The position numbers were made by a program, and so were the translations under genes. Positions 43,959 to 53,637 of a stretch of DNA of 64,000 nt are shown piece by piece; within the stretch, counting starts at the first letter, position 1, and each line of letters begins with the position of its first letter. Source of the stretch: Burkholderiaceae bacterium (GTDB lineage: Bacteria; Pseudomonadota; Gammaproteobacteria; Burkholderiales; Burkholderiaceae_B); assembly GCA_017983955.1 (NCBI GenBank), contig JAGOAJ010000011.1, forward strand, positions 49,619 to 113,618, read 5' to 3'. Below the pieces are notes generated by a model. It searched no databases and was not told the DNA's origin. It worked only from the letters and a program-made list of their open reading frames with translations.

Positions 43959-46391
43959 ATGAGTTCTTCTGACACCACCCAATCTTCATCCGGCAACCCC
44001 ACTTCGTGGCTAGGCCGCTTCTTCCTTAAATCAGCCATTTTTATGGCTGGGCTAGGGGTGTGCGGCGCCTTGCTGGTTTCGCTTGCCCTGGCCCTGGCTT
44101 GGCCCAATTTGCCCGACCTGGGTGCCATGATAGATTATCGGCCCAGGGTACCCTTGCGGATTTATACCGCCGACAAGGTCCTGATCGGCGAATTCGGCGA
44201 AGAACGCCGCAACGTCCTGCGCTTTCATGAAATCCCCGATGTCATGAAGCTGGCTATTTTATCAGCCGAGGACGACAGGTTTTATCAGCATGGCGGGATA
44301 GACTGGGCCGGCGTAGCACGCGCCAGCCTGGCTAACCTTACCCATATGTCCAAGACGCAGGGCGCCAGTACCATCACGATGCAGGTAGCACGCAACTTCT
44401 ACCTATCGTCTGAAAAAACCTACACCCGCAAGTTCTACGAACTTCTGCTGACGTTTAAAATCGAGGCCACGCTTAGCAAAGACCAGATCCTGGACCTATA
44501 CATGAACCAGATCTATCTGGGCCATAGGTCCTATGGCTTTGCAGCGGCCTCACGGGCTTATTTCGGTAAACCCCTAGGTGAAATAACCCTGGCCGAAGCC
44601 GCTATGCTGGCTGGCATTCCCAAAGCGCCTTCACGCTTTAACCCTATCGCCAACTACGAACGCGCCAGATCGCGCCAAATGTATGTGTTGGGACGCATGA
44701 AAGGCCTGGGCTACGTCACCGACACCGAATACCAGCAAGCCGTAGACCAGCCTATCGTCCTGAAGTCGGCGCTGGGCACCCCGGCGGGCGGCTACGCGAT
44801 ACACGGCGACTACGTGGCTGAGCTTGCCCGTCAACTGCTTTATGGTGTCTATCAGGACAATATCTACTCGCGCGGATTCAATGTATATACCACCGTACAG
44901 TCTGCTGACCAGGAGGCTGCCTACCATGCCGTGCGCGACGGCATACTGGCTTACACGCGACGCGCGCCCTATCCCGGCCCCGAAGAAACCTTGAGCCTGC
45001 CTGCTGGCGTAGAAAACACGCCTGCCCAGTTGGACGCCTTGCTGGACGGCCTGCAGGAAAAATACCCAGACCGTGACGACATGCTTACCGCAGTGGTGCT
45101 CGAAGCCAGCCCCACCAAAGTGACCGTCGCCAGGACTGCGAACGAAATTATAGAAATCACAGACAAAAGCGCCTTGCGCGTTATTGCCCGCGCTCTGGTG
45201 CCAAAAGCTACTGCCAAGGTCAAAATCCAGCGTGGCTCAGTCGTCTATATTCATAAAAATAACGATGCCTGGGAAATTCTGAACATGCCGGCTGTGCAAG
45301 CGGCCTTTGTTTCGCTGCGGGCACAGGATGGCGCCATACAAGCCTTGGTAGGCGGCTTTCAGTTTGTCGAAGGCAAATTTAACCGCGCTACCCAGGCCTG
45401 GCGACAGCCTGGCTCGGCCTTCAAGCCGTTTATCTACGCCTCCGCGCTGGAGCGCGGCCTGACTCCAGCTACGCAAATATCTGACGAGCCCTTCGTTCTA
45501 ACCGCCGCCCAAACCGGCTCCAAGGCCTGGGCGCCCAAAAATTACGGTCGCAACTACGAACCCATGCTGACCATGCGTCAAGGCTTGTACAAGTCCAAGA
45601 ACATGGTGTCCATACGCATCATGCAGGCGGTAGGTCCAAAATATGTGCAGGACTACATCACTCGCTTTGGTTTCGACCGTGAACGTCAACCCCCCGTCTT
45701 GCCTTTGGCGTTAGGCGCGGGTAGCGTGACACCACTACAACTAGCCAGCGGCTTCACGGTTTTCGCCAATGGCGGCTATCGCGTCCCGCCCTACTTGATC
45801 GACCACGTCACCGATAGCGAAGGCAAAGTCATTATGCAGTCCAGGCCTACAATGGCTGGTGACTCCGCCGCGCGCGCCATCGACCCCCGTACTGTGTACG
45901 TCATGAACGACATGATGCGTGGCGTGGCTACCTCTGGTACTGGCGCCCGCGCCAGTCGCGAATTGAAGCGCAACGACATCGGCGGCAAAACAGGTACCAC
46001 TAACGACTCCGTGGACGCCTGGTTTGCTGGCTTTACACCCAAACTGGTGGGCGTGGCCTGGATGGGCTTCGACCAGCCCCGTTCATTGGGTTCCGGCGAG
46101 ACCGGTGGTGGCGTCTCCCTGCCCATCTGGCTGGACTATATGCGCGTCGCCCTCAAGGACCAGCCGCAAACTCCGCCTGGCCCCATGCCTGATGGTCTAA
46201 GCAAAATTGATGGGGACTACTACTTTGCTGAATTTCCACCCGGACAGGCTATCGCACGCGTCGGCTTGCCCTCGCCCTTCGATCCGATTCTTGACAATCC
46301 ATCGGAATCCGATGGCATAGGCAATCTGTTGAACCAGCTAAGTCACGATGGCGCCAGCAACAACAGGCCAACCGACCTAGTCCCCTTTTAA
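43959..46391 (+). CDS. mrcA: Penicillin-binding protein 1A (bifunctional peptidoglycan synthase)
   Basis: An 810-residue class A PBP with a short cytoplasmic tail and one membrane span at about residues 25-50. The glycosyltransferase domain shows AILSAEDDRFYQHGGIDWAG, GASTITMQVARNFYLSSEK and YLGHRSYGFAAASRAYFGK. The transpeptidase domain shows SAFK (SxxK) in QPGSAFKPFIYAS, SKN in YKSKNMVSIRIM, and GGKTGTTNDSVDAWFAGF (KTG). It polymerises and cross-links peptidoglycan on the periplasmic side of the inner membrane. Followed after two bases by the lipoprotein gene. Confidence 0.97.
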   Translation: MSSSDTTQSSSGNPTSWLGRFFLKSAIFMAGLGVCGALLVSLALALAWPNLPDLGAMIDYRPRVPLRIYTADKVLIGEFGEERRNVLRFHEIPDVMKLAILSAEDDRFYQHGGIDWAGVARASLANLTHMSKTQGASTITMQVARNFYLSSEKTYTRKFYELLLTFKIEATLSKDQILDLYMNQIYLGHRSYGFAAASRAYFGKPLGEITLAEAAMLAGIPKAPSRFNPIANYERARSRQMYVLGRMKGLGYVTDTEYQQAVDQPIVLKSALGTPAGGYAIHGDYVAELARQLLYGVYQDNIYSRGFNVYTTVQSADQEAAYHAVRDGILAYTRRAPYPGPEETLSLPAGVENTPAQLDALLDGLQEKYPDRDDMLTAVVLEASPTKVTVARTANEIIEITDKSALRVIARALVPKATAKVKIQRGSVVYIHKNNDAWEILNMPAVQAAFVSLRAQDGAIQALVGGFQFVEGKFNRATQAWRQPGSAFKPFIYASALERGLTPATQISDEPFVLTAAQTGSKAWAPKNYGRNYEPMLTMRQGLYKSKNMVSIRIMQAVGPKYVQDYITRFGFDRERQPPVLPLALGAGSVTPLQLASGFTVFANGGYRVPPYLIDHVTDSEGKVIMQSRPTMAGDSAARAIDPRTVYVMNDMMRGVATSGTGARASRELKRNDIGGKTGTTNDSVDAWFAGFTPKLVGVAWMGFDQPRSLGSGETGGGVSLPIWLDYMRVALKDQPQTPPGPMPDGLSKIDGDYYFAEFPPGQAIARVGLPSPFDPILDNPSESDGIGNLLNQLSHDGASNNRPTDLVPF

Positions 46392-46393
46392 CC

Positions 46394-46600
46394 ATGTCCA
46401 TTAAGGCTACTCATCTTATGCGCCCTGCCATCCAGCATACGCCCGCCCTTGCCCGCATTGTGGCGGGCATAGCCCTAGTGGCCAGCTTGACCGCTTGCGG
46501 CTATAAGGGGCCGCTATACATGCCTCCGCCCCCTGAACCCGATGCTGCCCTAACCGTGCCGCCTGCACCACAGCAACCGCTGACCGAATCAGCAAATTAA
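46394..46600 (+). CDS. lptM: LptM-type small lipoprotein
   Basis: A 68-residue outer-membrane lipoprotein. After a hydrophobic signal segment the lipobox LTAC is followed by GYKGPLYMPPPPEP, the conserved start of mature LptM (YifL), which assists assembly of the LptDE lipopolysaccharide translocon. The first in-frame ATG is used; one eight codons later would still give a full signal sequence. It lies between the PBP1A gene (two-base gap) and lysA (42-base gap), the usual arrangement, since lptM precedes lysA in many proteobacteria. Confidence 0.93.
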   Translation: MSIKATHLMRPAIQHTPALARIVAGIALVASLTACGYKGPLYMPPPPEPDAALTVPPAPQQPLTESAN

Positions 46601-46642
46601 GCCGTACTCCCCTTTAACACTGTTTACTTAGACGTTGAAACC

Positions 46643-47929
46643 ATGACAGTTGCCCCTCACTTCCAGTTTAAAGATGGCGTCCTGCACGCTGAAGACATTT
46701 CCCTGGCTGAGCTGGCTCGCGACCATGGCACACCCTTATATGTCTATTCCCGCCAAGCGCTGCACGATGCCTGGGAGGCCTATCGCAGTGCCGCCGGGGA
46801 CCGTGACGTGCTGGTGTGCTTCGGCATGAAGGCGAACTCCAACCTGGCGGTACTGAATGAATTCCGCCAGTTGGGTTCCGGCTTTGACATCGTTTCAGGC
46901 GGTGAGCTGGCCCGTGTCCTGGCCATAGGCGGCGACCCCGCCCGCGTAGTGTTTTCTGGCGTGGGTAAACAGACCTGGGAACTAGAAGCAGCGCTACAAG
47001 CCGGTGTAAAGTGTTTCAACGTTGAATCCGAGTCCGAGCTGTTACGTCTATCCAAAGTAGCAGTGGCCTTGAACCTGACCGCGCCGGTCTCCTTGCGGGT
47101 CAATCCCGATGTGGATGCCCACACCCACCCTTATATTTCCACGGGCCTCAAAGAAAACAAATTTGGCATAGACATAGACGACGCCTTGCGTATCTATGCG
47201 CTGGCTGCCACGCTGCCCGGACTGAATGTGGTCGGTGTGGATTGCCATATAGGCTCGCAAATCACCGAGGTCGCGCCCTACCTGGACGCCCTGGACAAGC
47301 TCATCGTTCTTATCAAAGCACTACATGCCGACGGCATCGCGCTAAAACATCTGGATCTGGGCGGCGGCATAGGTATACGCTACACCGACGAAACCCTGTT
47401 GGCACCGTCCGTACTGCTGGCCAAAGTCTTTGCCGCCTTGGACCACCACGAACTAGGCCATCTGCAACTGGTATTAGAACCAGGCCGTTCCCTGGTAGGC
47501 AATGCCGGAGTACTGCTAACCACCGTGGAATACCTGAAACATGCGCCCGCCAAAAATTTCGCCATTGTCGATGCGGCCATGAATGACTTGATACGCCCCA
47601 CGCTATACGACGCGTGGCACAGCGTAGAAGCAGTTACGCCACGCCCTCAGGAAACGACTAAGACTTACGATCTCGTCGGCCCCATCTGCGAAAGTGGTGA
47701 CTGGTTGGCCCGTGATCGTGATTTCGCACTCGTAGAAGGCGATCTGCTGGCCATTATGTCAGCTGGCGCATATGCCTTTACCATGTCCAGCCAGTACAAC
47801 ACACGCCCAAGAGCCGCCGAAGTCATGGTTGATGGCACCCAGGCCCATGTAGTACGTCCCCGCGAAACCCTGGCTAGCCTGTTTGCTTCGGAAACGGTAC
47901 TGCCAGACTCAGTAACACCTTCGTTATAA
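46643..47929 (+). CDS. lysA: Diaminopimelate decarboxylase
   Basis: A 428-residue PLP enzyme that makes L-lysine from meso-diaminopimelate, the last step of the lysine pathway. The PLP lysine is in CFGMKANSNLAVL; GSGFDIVSGGELARVLAIGG and VDCHIGSQITEVAPY are family motifs; the phosphate-binding and dimer-contact segment is LDLGGGIGIRY; and GPICESGDWLARDRD carries the catalytic Cys near the C-terminus. The length is typical. Probably cotranscribed with the lptM gene. Confidence 0.97.
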   Translation: MTVAPHFQFKDGVLHAEDISLAELARDHGTPLYVYSRQALHDAWEAYRSAAGDRDVLVCFGMKANSNLAVLNEFRQLGSGFDIVSGGELARVLAIGGDPARVVFSGVGKQTWELEAALQAGVKCFNVESESELLRLSKVAVALNLTAPVSLRVNPDVDAHTHPYISTGLKENKFGIDIDDALRIYALAATLPGLNVVGVDCHIGSQITEVAPYLDALDKLIVLIKALHADGIALKHLDLGGGIGIRYTDETLLAPSVLLAKVFAALDHHELGHLQLVLEPGRSLVGNAGVLLTTVEYLKHAPAKNFAIVDAAMNDLIRPTLYDAWHSVEAVTPRPQETTKTYDLVGPICESGDWLARDRDFALVEGDLLAIMSAGAYAFTMSSQYNTRPRAAEVMVDGTQAHVVRPRETLASLFASETVLPDSVTPSL

Positions 47930-48012
47930 AGAAAGTAGTAAGACAGACGTTAACTTTTAAGATCTATTGCGCCAAACACTCGCGGCCTCTAGATAGCAGT
48001 AATAGACGTTAA

Positions 48013-48071
48013 TGTGACAACATTGTGGTTTCCTTTGGTTATAAAACAACGCGGACTGTCACAAATTTGTG
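48013..48071. promoter_or_regulatory. Pair of similar palindromic motifs upstream of the GGDEF-EAL gene
   Basis: TGTGACAACATTGTG (48013-48027) and TGTCACAAATTTGTG (48057-48071) agree at 12 of 15 positions, and both are built around ACAA-NN-TTGT. The second contains the perfect palindrome CACAAATTTGTG (48060-48071). They start 44 bp apart, about four helical turns, and the second ends four bases before the -35 hexamer. This looks like a double site for one dimeric regulator. Confidence 0.55.
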
Positions 48072-48075
48072 TATA

Positions 48076-48105
48076 TTGATTTGAATTAACTATCCACGGT
48101 ATATA
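48076..48105 (+). promoter_or_regulatory. Probable promoter of the GGDEF-EAL gene
   Basis: TTGATT (48076-48081), 18-bp spacer, TATATA (48100-48105), 31 bases before the start codon at 48137. Both hexamers are close to the sigma-70 consensus. Confidence 0.55.
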
Positions 48106-48136
48106 CATACCAACTGGTGTCCCCTACAAGGAATCC

Positions 48137-51115
48137 ATGACGTCGTTGCAAGCATTACGCCAGTTCCTGTCTGCTACCTCAGCAGCGGCATCGGGTCGTC
48201 TTGTCTACGTTATCGCTTTGTATCTGATTCCTGCCGGGATAGTCCTCTTATCCATACTGGCAGTGCTTAACCTGCCCAACTACTATCCACTTGAAAAAGG
48301 CCAACCTTTGGCCTTCCAGGCGCTGGCCGATGACATAGCGCCAAGTACCCCTGAGCAGGCCTTACAGCAGTTATCCATGCTGGCTCCGGTATCCTCCGCG
48401 CAGGTCTCTGAGCACGCCTGGTTATTATTTACTATTCCTGCTCAGCCCAGCAACGGGCACACCGCCATAGATATTCCTTCTGCACCCACCCAAAGCCTGC
48501 AGTGCTGGAACGGCACCGACCTGACCTCTATGGGCAAAGCTTACCGTGGTGGCTCTGACGGCGCCCTACGAGCCAGCAAGCTAGGCTTCGCCATTATTCT
48601 GGGGGCTATGCACTCCCCACGTTCAGTGCTGTGCCAGATCTCTCTGGCTCACCCCACCGTTATTACGTCCGAACTTTGGCCTGTCATCAATCTACATAAG
48701 GCCTCCAAGCGTCATGCACGCGGCACCGGACTACTTGAAGGTGGTCTGATGACCATCGCCTTGTTCACTCTGGTCATTGCCATCACCAACCGCGAATGGA
48801 TCTACCTGCTGCTATCAGCCTGGCTGGTGGGTAATCTACGCTTGGGTGCTTACGCCATGGGCTGGGATACCCAGTGGCTGGGCTATCTGATCCCTCTGGA
48901 GTGGATGCCCCAGATTCGACAGCTGACCATAGCCGGCTACTATTTGCTGACTTACACGCTATTCACCCAACTATTCCGTAACAACTACCGGCTAAATTAC
49001 CCGCGTCTGCTGCGCGTCACCCAATACGCGGGCTTGGTGTTACTGGTAGGCGCCCTGGCACTGCCGCATAACGCATTTCAACCCCTGATGTGGGTGATTA
49101 CCGCCTTTGGCATTTCAGTGGCTGCATTTCTGCTGTCGCGCGTCCTGTACCGCAATCGATCTCGTGTCTGGCTGTGGCATATCGTGTCCTTAAGTATGGC
49201 GCTATGTGTGCTGCTGTCGGGTGCTTCCCTGGCCTTCTTTGGCCGCACCGACTTCCTGGATATCTTCAATAGCGTCATTGCGCTGCTGTTATCCAGCGTA
49301 ATGGTGGCCCTGGCCGTAGCCGAACGCATACGTGAAGAACGCAACGAACGCCTCAGGGTTCAAACCGAACTCGTCAGCAACTACGCTATTTCACCGGTCG
49401 GCATGTTCACCCTGGATAGCGATGGCGTATTTTTGCGCGCCAATCACGTCATCGAACAAATGCTGGGCTTTTCCATGGACGACCATCAGGCGCCAGAATG
49501 GACAGACTACTTTCTGGATCAAAACTGGAGCGCACTGGCCAAGCAAACACTAGCGGGCGCTGATATTGACATTGGTCGCTACCACGCAGCGAATGACCCC
49601 ACGCTACCTAAGCATTTCGTCATACGCGTGGCTGTAGCCGATGGTTTGATCGAAGGCTCACTGCAAGACGTCACTGCGCGCACGGAAATCATACAGAAAC
49701 TACGTAACCAGCTTGATCAAGACCCGTTGACCGAAGTCCTGAATCGCAATGGCATAGAGAAAGCACTGGACCAATCACTAGAAAAGCTCGCCGATGGCGA
49801 ACCCTGCGCCCTGGCCTATCTGGACTTGGATCATTTCAAACGCATCAATGGCATGTTCGGCCATACAGCTGGCGACGAGGTCCTGAAGCAGGTCTGTCAG
49901 CGCATTAAAATCGCGCTTAGCGGACAGCAGCAACTGGGACGTATAGGCGGCGATGAATTTATCATCTTGTTCCCCAACACCAAGGCCAGCAATGTCGAGC
50001 CGGTAGCACAACAAATAGCCACCTCGTTGAATTCGGTAAGCTTTCAAGTCGAAGGACGCGCTTTTCACATGAAGGCCGCTGTAGGCGTCATAGACGTCAA
50101 CAGCCAAATGCTGGCCAAAGACGCCATTTCTGCCGCCAGTCGGGCCTGTCGCGACGCTCGCAAGCAACACGCCGACGTGAAAATTTACGAACACAACTCC
50201 CCAGAACTCATAGAGCACAGCGAAGAACTGCGGCTATTCGACCAGCTTGAAGGCGGCGATTCGCCACGCGGCCTGTACCTGGAAATGCAGCCCATCATGT
50301 CGTTGCACCAGCCTTTGAATACCTTGGACTTCGAGGTTCTGCTACGGGTGCGTGATTCCAGCGGAACCTTGATCCCCACCGACCGCATAGTCAGAGCCGC
50401 TGAAGCCAGCGGCACCATCACCACCATAGACAAATGGGTGTTCCTGGCCACGTTGGAATGGCTGGCAAAACACGAACAGCGCCTGAATAAAACCCAATTG
50501 GTCAGCATTAACCTTAGTGGCGTCTCGCTGAACGATGAAAAGTTCATGGAGTCGCTATTCGGGATACTTGCCACCTATGGGCACCTAGCGCGTCGCCTGT
50601 TGGTAGAAATCACTGAAGGCGTAGCCTTGCAAGACCTGAACCGTACGCGTCGCCTGATGGGCCGCCTACAGGCTATGGGCATACGTATCGCACTGGATGA
50701 CTTTGGCGCGGGCTACACCTCGTTTTCCTACCTGAAGGAACTCCCTGCCGACGCCATCAAAATTGACGGAGCACTGGTCAAGGACATGTTGGCCAACGAA
50801 ACCAATATTGCCATCGTCAAGGCGATCGTGGAGCTTGCGCGCAACCTGGGCATGAAAATCATCGCTGAATGGGTAGAAGACTGTGCCACCCTGCAGGCCT
50901 TGCAGGAGCTGGGGGTAGATTACGTACAAGGATGGGCTATTTCACGCGCTCAGGCGCCTGCAGACATATTGAATGCGTTGACCATTAATGATCTGGTGAA
51001 CAACGCCGAAACCCGCGAGCTTATCCTACATGCTCAACATCAGCCCCGCCGCAACGCCCCAGTACGCAAAAAAAACCCAGCTCTGGCCTTAGACCAGCAA
51101 ACATCCGGGACCTAG
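48137..51115 (+). CDS. Membrane GGDEF-EAL protein (c-di-GMP signalling)
   Basis: A 992-residue inner-membrane protein. A first span lies at about residues 22-45, then a periplasmic stretch to about 190, then a block of about seven hydrophobic helices to about 395. A PAS-like region (ISPVGMFTLDSDGVFLRANH) follows, then a GGDEF domain with intact RIGGDEFIILF and an EAL domain with EVLLRV in place of EAL, DDFGAGYTSFSYLKEL and IKIDGALVKDM. Catalytic residues of both domains appear present, but no RxxD inhibitory site precedes GGDEF. The protein may make or degrade c-di-GMP. ATG follows AAGGAA. It ends two bases from the stop of a convergent diguanylate cyclase gene. Confidence 0.9.
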   Translation: MTSLQALRQFLSATSAAASGRLVYVIALYLIPAGIVLLSILAVLNLPNYYPLEKGQPLAFQALADDIAPSTPEQALQQLSMLAPVSSAQVSEHAWLLFTIPAQPSNGHTAIDIPSAPTQSLQCWNGTDLTSMGKAYRGGSDGALRASKLGFAIILGAMHSPRSVLCQISLAHPTVITSELWPVINLHKASKRHARGTGLLEGGLMTIALFTLVIAITNREWIYLLLSAWLVGNLRLGAYAMGWDTQWLGYLIPLEWMPQIRQLTIAGYYLLTYTLFTQLFRNNYRLNYPRLLRVTQYAGLVLLVGALALPHNAFQPLMWVITAFGISVAAFLLSRVLYRNRSRVWLWHIVSLSMALCVLLSGASLAFFGRTDFLDIFNSVIALLLSSVMVALAVAERIREERNERLRVQTELVSNYAISPVGMFTLDSDGVFLRANHVIEQMLGFSMDDHQAPEWTDYFLDQNWSALAKQTLAGADIDIGRYHAANDPTLPKHFVIRVAVADGLIEGSLQDVTARTEIIQKLRNQLDQDPLTEVLNRNGIEKALDQSLEKLADGEPCALAYLDLDHFKRINGMFGHTAGDEVLKQVCQRIKIALSGQQQLGRIGGDEFIILFPNTKASNVEPVAQQIATSLNSVSFQVEGRAFHMKAAVGVIDVNSQMLAKDAISAASRACRDARKQHADVKIYEHNSPELIEHSEELRLFDQLEGGDSPRGLYLEMQPIMSLHQPLNTLDFEVLLRVRDSSGTLIPTDRIVRAAEASGTITTIDKWVFLATLEWLAKHEQRLNKTQLVSINLSGVSLNDEKFMESLFGILATYGHLARRLLVEITEGVALQDLNRTRRLMGRLQAMGIRIALDDFGAGYTSFSYLKELPADAIKIDGALVKDMLANETNIAIVKAIVELARNLGMKIIAEWVEDCATLQALQELGVDYVQGWAISRAQAPADILNALTINDLVNNAETRELILHAQHQPRRNAPVRKKNPALALDQQTSGT

Positions 51116-51117
51116 GC

Positions 51118-52164
51118 TTAGGTGTTCAAAGGATGATTTGCACGACCTAACATCCAATCCAGATAGTGCTTTCCACTAGCAGGTTTAGTGCGCTTGTCGG
51201 CGTACATGCGCTTGTCCGCCATTTGTACGGTGACTTGCAAGCTATTGCCGGCTTCTGATTGCATAGCCGCCCCCATGGATATGCCTATCTTGACCTTGTC
51301 AAAGGCAACCTTAAGGCGCTGCATTAATAGGATGGCACTGTCAGGCGTAGCGCTTTTAACAATAATACCGAATTCATCACCGCCCAGACGGGCGACAATA
51401 TCCCCACTGCGCAACACGGACGTAATGGTATGGGCGGTCAGGCACAGCAAGTCGTCCCCAGCACTATGCCCTTGACTATCGTTAACTTCCTTGAGCAGGT
51501 CCAGGTCCAGCATGATGATGGCGGCCCCGGTAGCTGTTGTGGCCTCTAGGGTTTCCAGCTCTAGTAAGGAGTGGTTCCAGCCTGAACGATTCATGACCAT
51601 GGTCAGCGGGTCAATAAAGGCATCGCGTTGAATTTCGGTGGCCCGTTGGCTAAGTGCGGTAAGTTCGGTGCATAACGCCACGATCAGACCCATGGCATCC
51701 AGACACTGCATTACCTGGTCTTTTACACTATTCAGGGTAGTGCAAGGACAAGAGTCCGATAGGCCAAATAAATACGCCTGATTAGTGCTATCCAGACTAT
51801 TCAGTGTCATGCGCACCAAATGTACATTACCGGGACTGCTCGATGTCCCCATTAGTGCGGGGCACCCCCCCATAAGATCAAGGCTATGGAGTTTGTCGAG
51901 ATCCACCATACGGTGGCAAACTGCGGCACATTCTGTCTGTAGCGACCATAGACCGTCGGTCATGGCGGTTAAAACTGCCTGGGACGTGCCAACAAATCCA
52001 CCGGTTGAGGCTACTACGGAAAAATGACCACCACTGTCATAGCCCAGCAACCACCCCTTAAGCGGAAGAAAAGACTGCAGAATTTCAAGTTGGGTCGCAA
52101 ACACCTGATCAACCAGACGGTTAGCTCTGGCTTTGATGTTTGGACCCTCATCAGTGTGTAACAT
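51118..52164 (-). CDS. Diguanylate cyclase (GGDEF) with N-terminal sensor region
   Basis: A 348-residue soluble protein. The N-terminal 150 residues look like a GAF-type sensor, with several Cys (for example CPCTTL) that might bind a ligand or metal. The GGDEF domain starts at DAFIDPLTMVMNRSGW; the active site is RLGGDEFGIIV, and RSGD five residues before it is a complete inhibitory I-site. It should therefore be a product-inhibited cyclase. The ATG at 52162-52164 is chosen; a TTG four codons earlier is possible. It is downstream of the cytochrome c maturation genes and converges on the GGDEF-EAL gene with a 2-base gap. Confidence 0.9.
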   Translation of the reverse strand: MLHTDEGPNIKARANRLVDQVFATQLEILQSFLPLKGWLLGYDSGGHFSVVASTGGFVGTSQAVLTAMTDGLWSLQTECAAVCHRMVDLDKLHSLDLMGGCPALMGTSSSPGNVHLVRMTLNSLDSTNQAYLFGLSDSCPCTTLNSVKDQVMQCLDAMGLIVALCTELTALSQRATEIQRDAFIDPLTMVMNRSGWNHSLLELETLEATTATGAAIIMLDLDLLKEVNDSQGHSAGDDLLCLTAHTITSVLRSGDIVARLGGDEFGIIVKSATPDSAILLMQRLKVAFDKVKIGISMGAAMQSEAGNSLQVTVQMADKRMYADKRTKPASGKHYLDWMLGRANHPLNT

Positions 52165-52225
52165 GGCGCCTATCAACGGAGATGGTTATTTTTGTTACGT
52201 TTAAGACAACCATCTACCGTAAGTG

Positions 52226-52260
52226 AATAAAATGGCGCTGTCAATTGGCGCCAACGCCAT
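52226..52260 (-). terminator. Probable terminator of the cytochrome c maturation operon
   Basis: ATGGCG (52232-52237) and CGCCAT (52255-52260) form a stem around an inner palindrome TTGGCGCCAA. On the minus strand the stem is followed by TTTTATTC. It lies six bases past the ccsA stop codon. Confidence 0.6.
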
Positions 52261-52265
52261 GTTCT

Positions 52266-53624
52266 TTAGATTTCGCCGTAAGAGTGCAAGCCTGACAAAA
52301 ACATATTGACCCCTAGGAAAGCAAAGCTCGTGATCAGCAAGCCAGCCAACGCCCAGTAGGCTGCCATAGAGCCGCGCAGCCCCTTGATAAGACGCATGTG
52401 CAGCCAGGCCGCATAATTCAGCCAAACAATTAGCGCCCAGGTCTCTTTGGGATCCCACTGCCAGTAGGTACCCCATGCATCGGCTGCCCACAAAGCGCCC
52501 AGTATCGTGGCCACAGTAAAGAAGGCAAAGCCTACCGCTATGGCCCGGTACATGATGTCGTCCAGGATCTCCAGTGACGGCAACTTAGCTGAAATAGGGC
52601 CACGAAATGCCAATATGGTGCCCACCACTAAAGCACCGATACCGAAATACAGCATCCAGGTAGCGGACAGTTCGCCTGAACCGAAGATCATAGGTTCGGC
52701 GCACAAGACCGCACCCAGCAGGAAAACTGGCGCCAGCTTTATCCAAGAACGGGTTTGGCCATTTTCCTTGACCAGATAGGCAAAGCCCACCATCGCGGCT
52801 AGGGAAAACGTGCCATAGCCGATAAAGTTGGCAGGTACGTGCAGTTTCATCCACCAGCTTTTCAAAGCAGGAACTAAGGGCTGTATCTGGAACGCATCAC
52901 GCGTAAAGGAATACCACAACAAAAAGACCACGACTGACGTAATCACCAGCAACACAAAGCCGCCTAGGGCCCGGGTGGCGTAACGGCGCTCGTAGTACAA
53001 GTAGAACAACGCAGTGATCAAAGCAAACAGCACGAATACTTCATACAGGTTGCTGACTGGGATGTGACCAATATCGGGGCCCAATAAATGGCCTTCACGC
53101 CAGCGCACCAGTAAGCCAACTATGCCTGCATACACCGCGCTCCAGGTCAGCACCGTACCCAGCCACGCAGCGGTCGTGCTGAATATACCTATCCAGTAGG
53201 TAATGGTAGCCAGGACAAATAAGGCACACATCCACAGAATGGCAGACTGTGATGAAAATAAGTATTTAAGAAAAAACACCGTCTCTGCACGCGTAATATC
53301 GCCGTTGGCCAGACCCTGACCATTGCTATACAGCCAGACAGCAAACAACGCTGTTAGACCGCTAAGCACCATGACTGTACGCAAAGGACGCCATAACCAC
53401 GCCATCCAGCTGAAGCCCAGTACGGCTCCGCCCAGGATCAGCTGTTCGTAATAGTCCATGGCGTTGTTGTACGTGAATAACGCATACACCGCCCCAGCCG
53501 AAAGCAACAGAAAAAAGACGACATCCGTCCAGTCGGGTTTGCCTCGACGGCCACGCGAATCGCCGCTGGCTGTCATTGCGTCGTCCCATAAAGGCGTGTG
53601 CGAAGGATTAAGGGTCTGTGACAT
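52266..53624 (-). CDS. ccsA: Cytochrome c biogenesis protein CcsA/ResC (system II)
   Basis: A 452-residue inner-membrane haem-handling protein that works with ResB to deliver and attach haem to apocytochromes c in the periplasm. About eight or more hydrophobic helices are visible, and the tryptophan-rich motif WGTYWQWDPKETWALIVW, the haem-binding WWD signature, lies near residue 390. HVPANFIGYG and the His in WMKLHVP contribute expected axial ligands. ATG at 53622-53624 (MSQTLNP) follows AAAGGCAC; longer frames are rejected. The resB gene ends 13 bases upstream on the same strand. Confidence 0.93.
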   Translation of the reverse strand: MSQTLNPSHTPLWDDAMTASGDSRGRRGKPDWTDVVFFLLLSAGAVYALFTYNNAMDYYEQLILGGAVLGFSWMAWLWRPLRTVMVLSGLTALFAVWLYSNGQGLANGDITRAETVFFLKYLFSSQSAILWMCALFVLATITYWIGIFSTTAAWLGTVLTWSAVYAGIVGLLVRWREGHLLGPDIGHIPVSNLYEVFVLFALITALFYLYYERRYATRALGGFVLLVITSVVVFLLWYSFTRDAFQIQPLVPALKSWWMKLHVPANFIGYGTFSLAAMVGFAYLVKENGQTRSWIKLAPVFLLGAVLCAEPMIFGSGELSATWMLYFGIGALVVGTILAFRGPISAKLPSLEILDDIMYRAIAVGFAFFTVATILGALWAADAWGTYWQWDPKETWALIVWLNYAAWLHMRLIKGLRGSMAAYWALAGLLITSFAFLGVNMFLSGLHSYGEI

Positions 53625-53637
53625 AGAGTGTGCCTTT

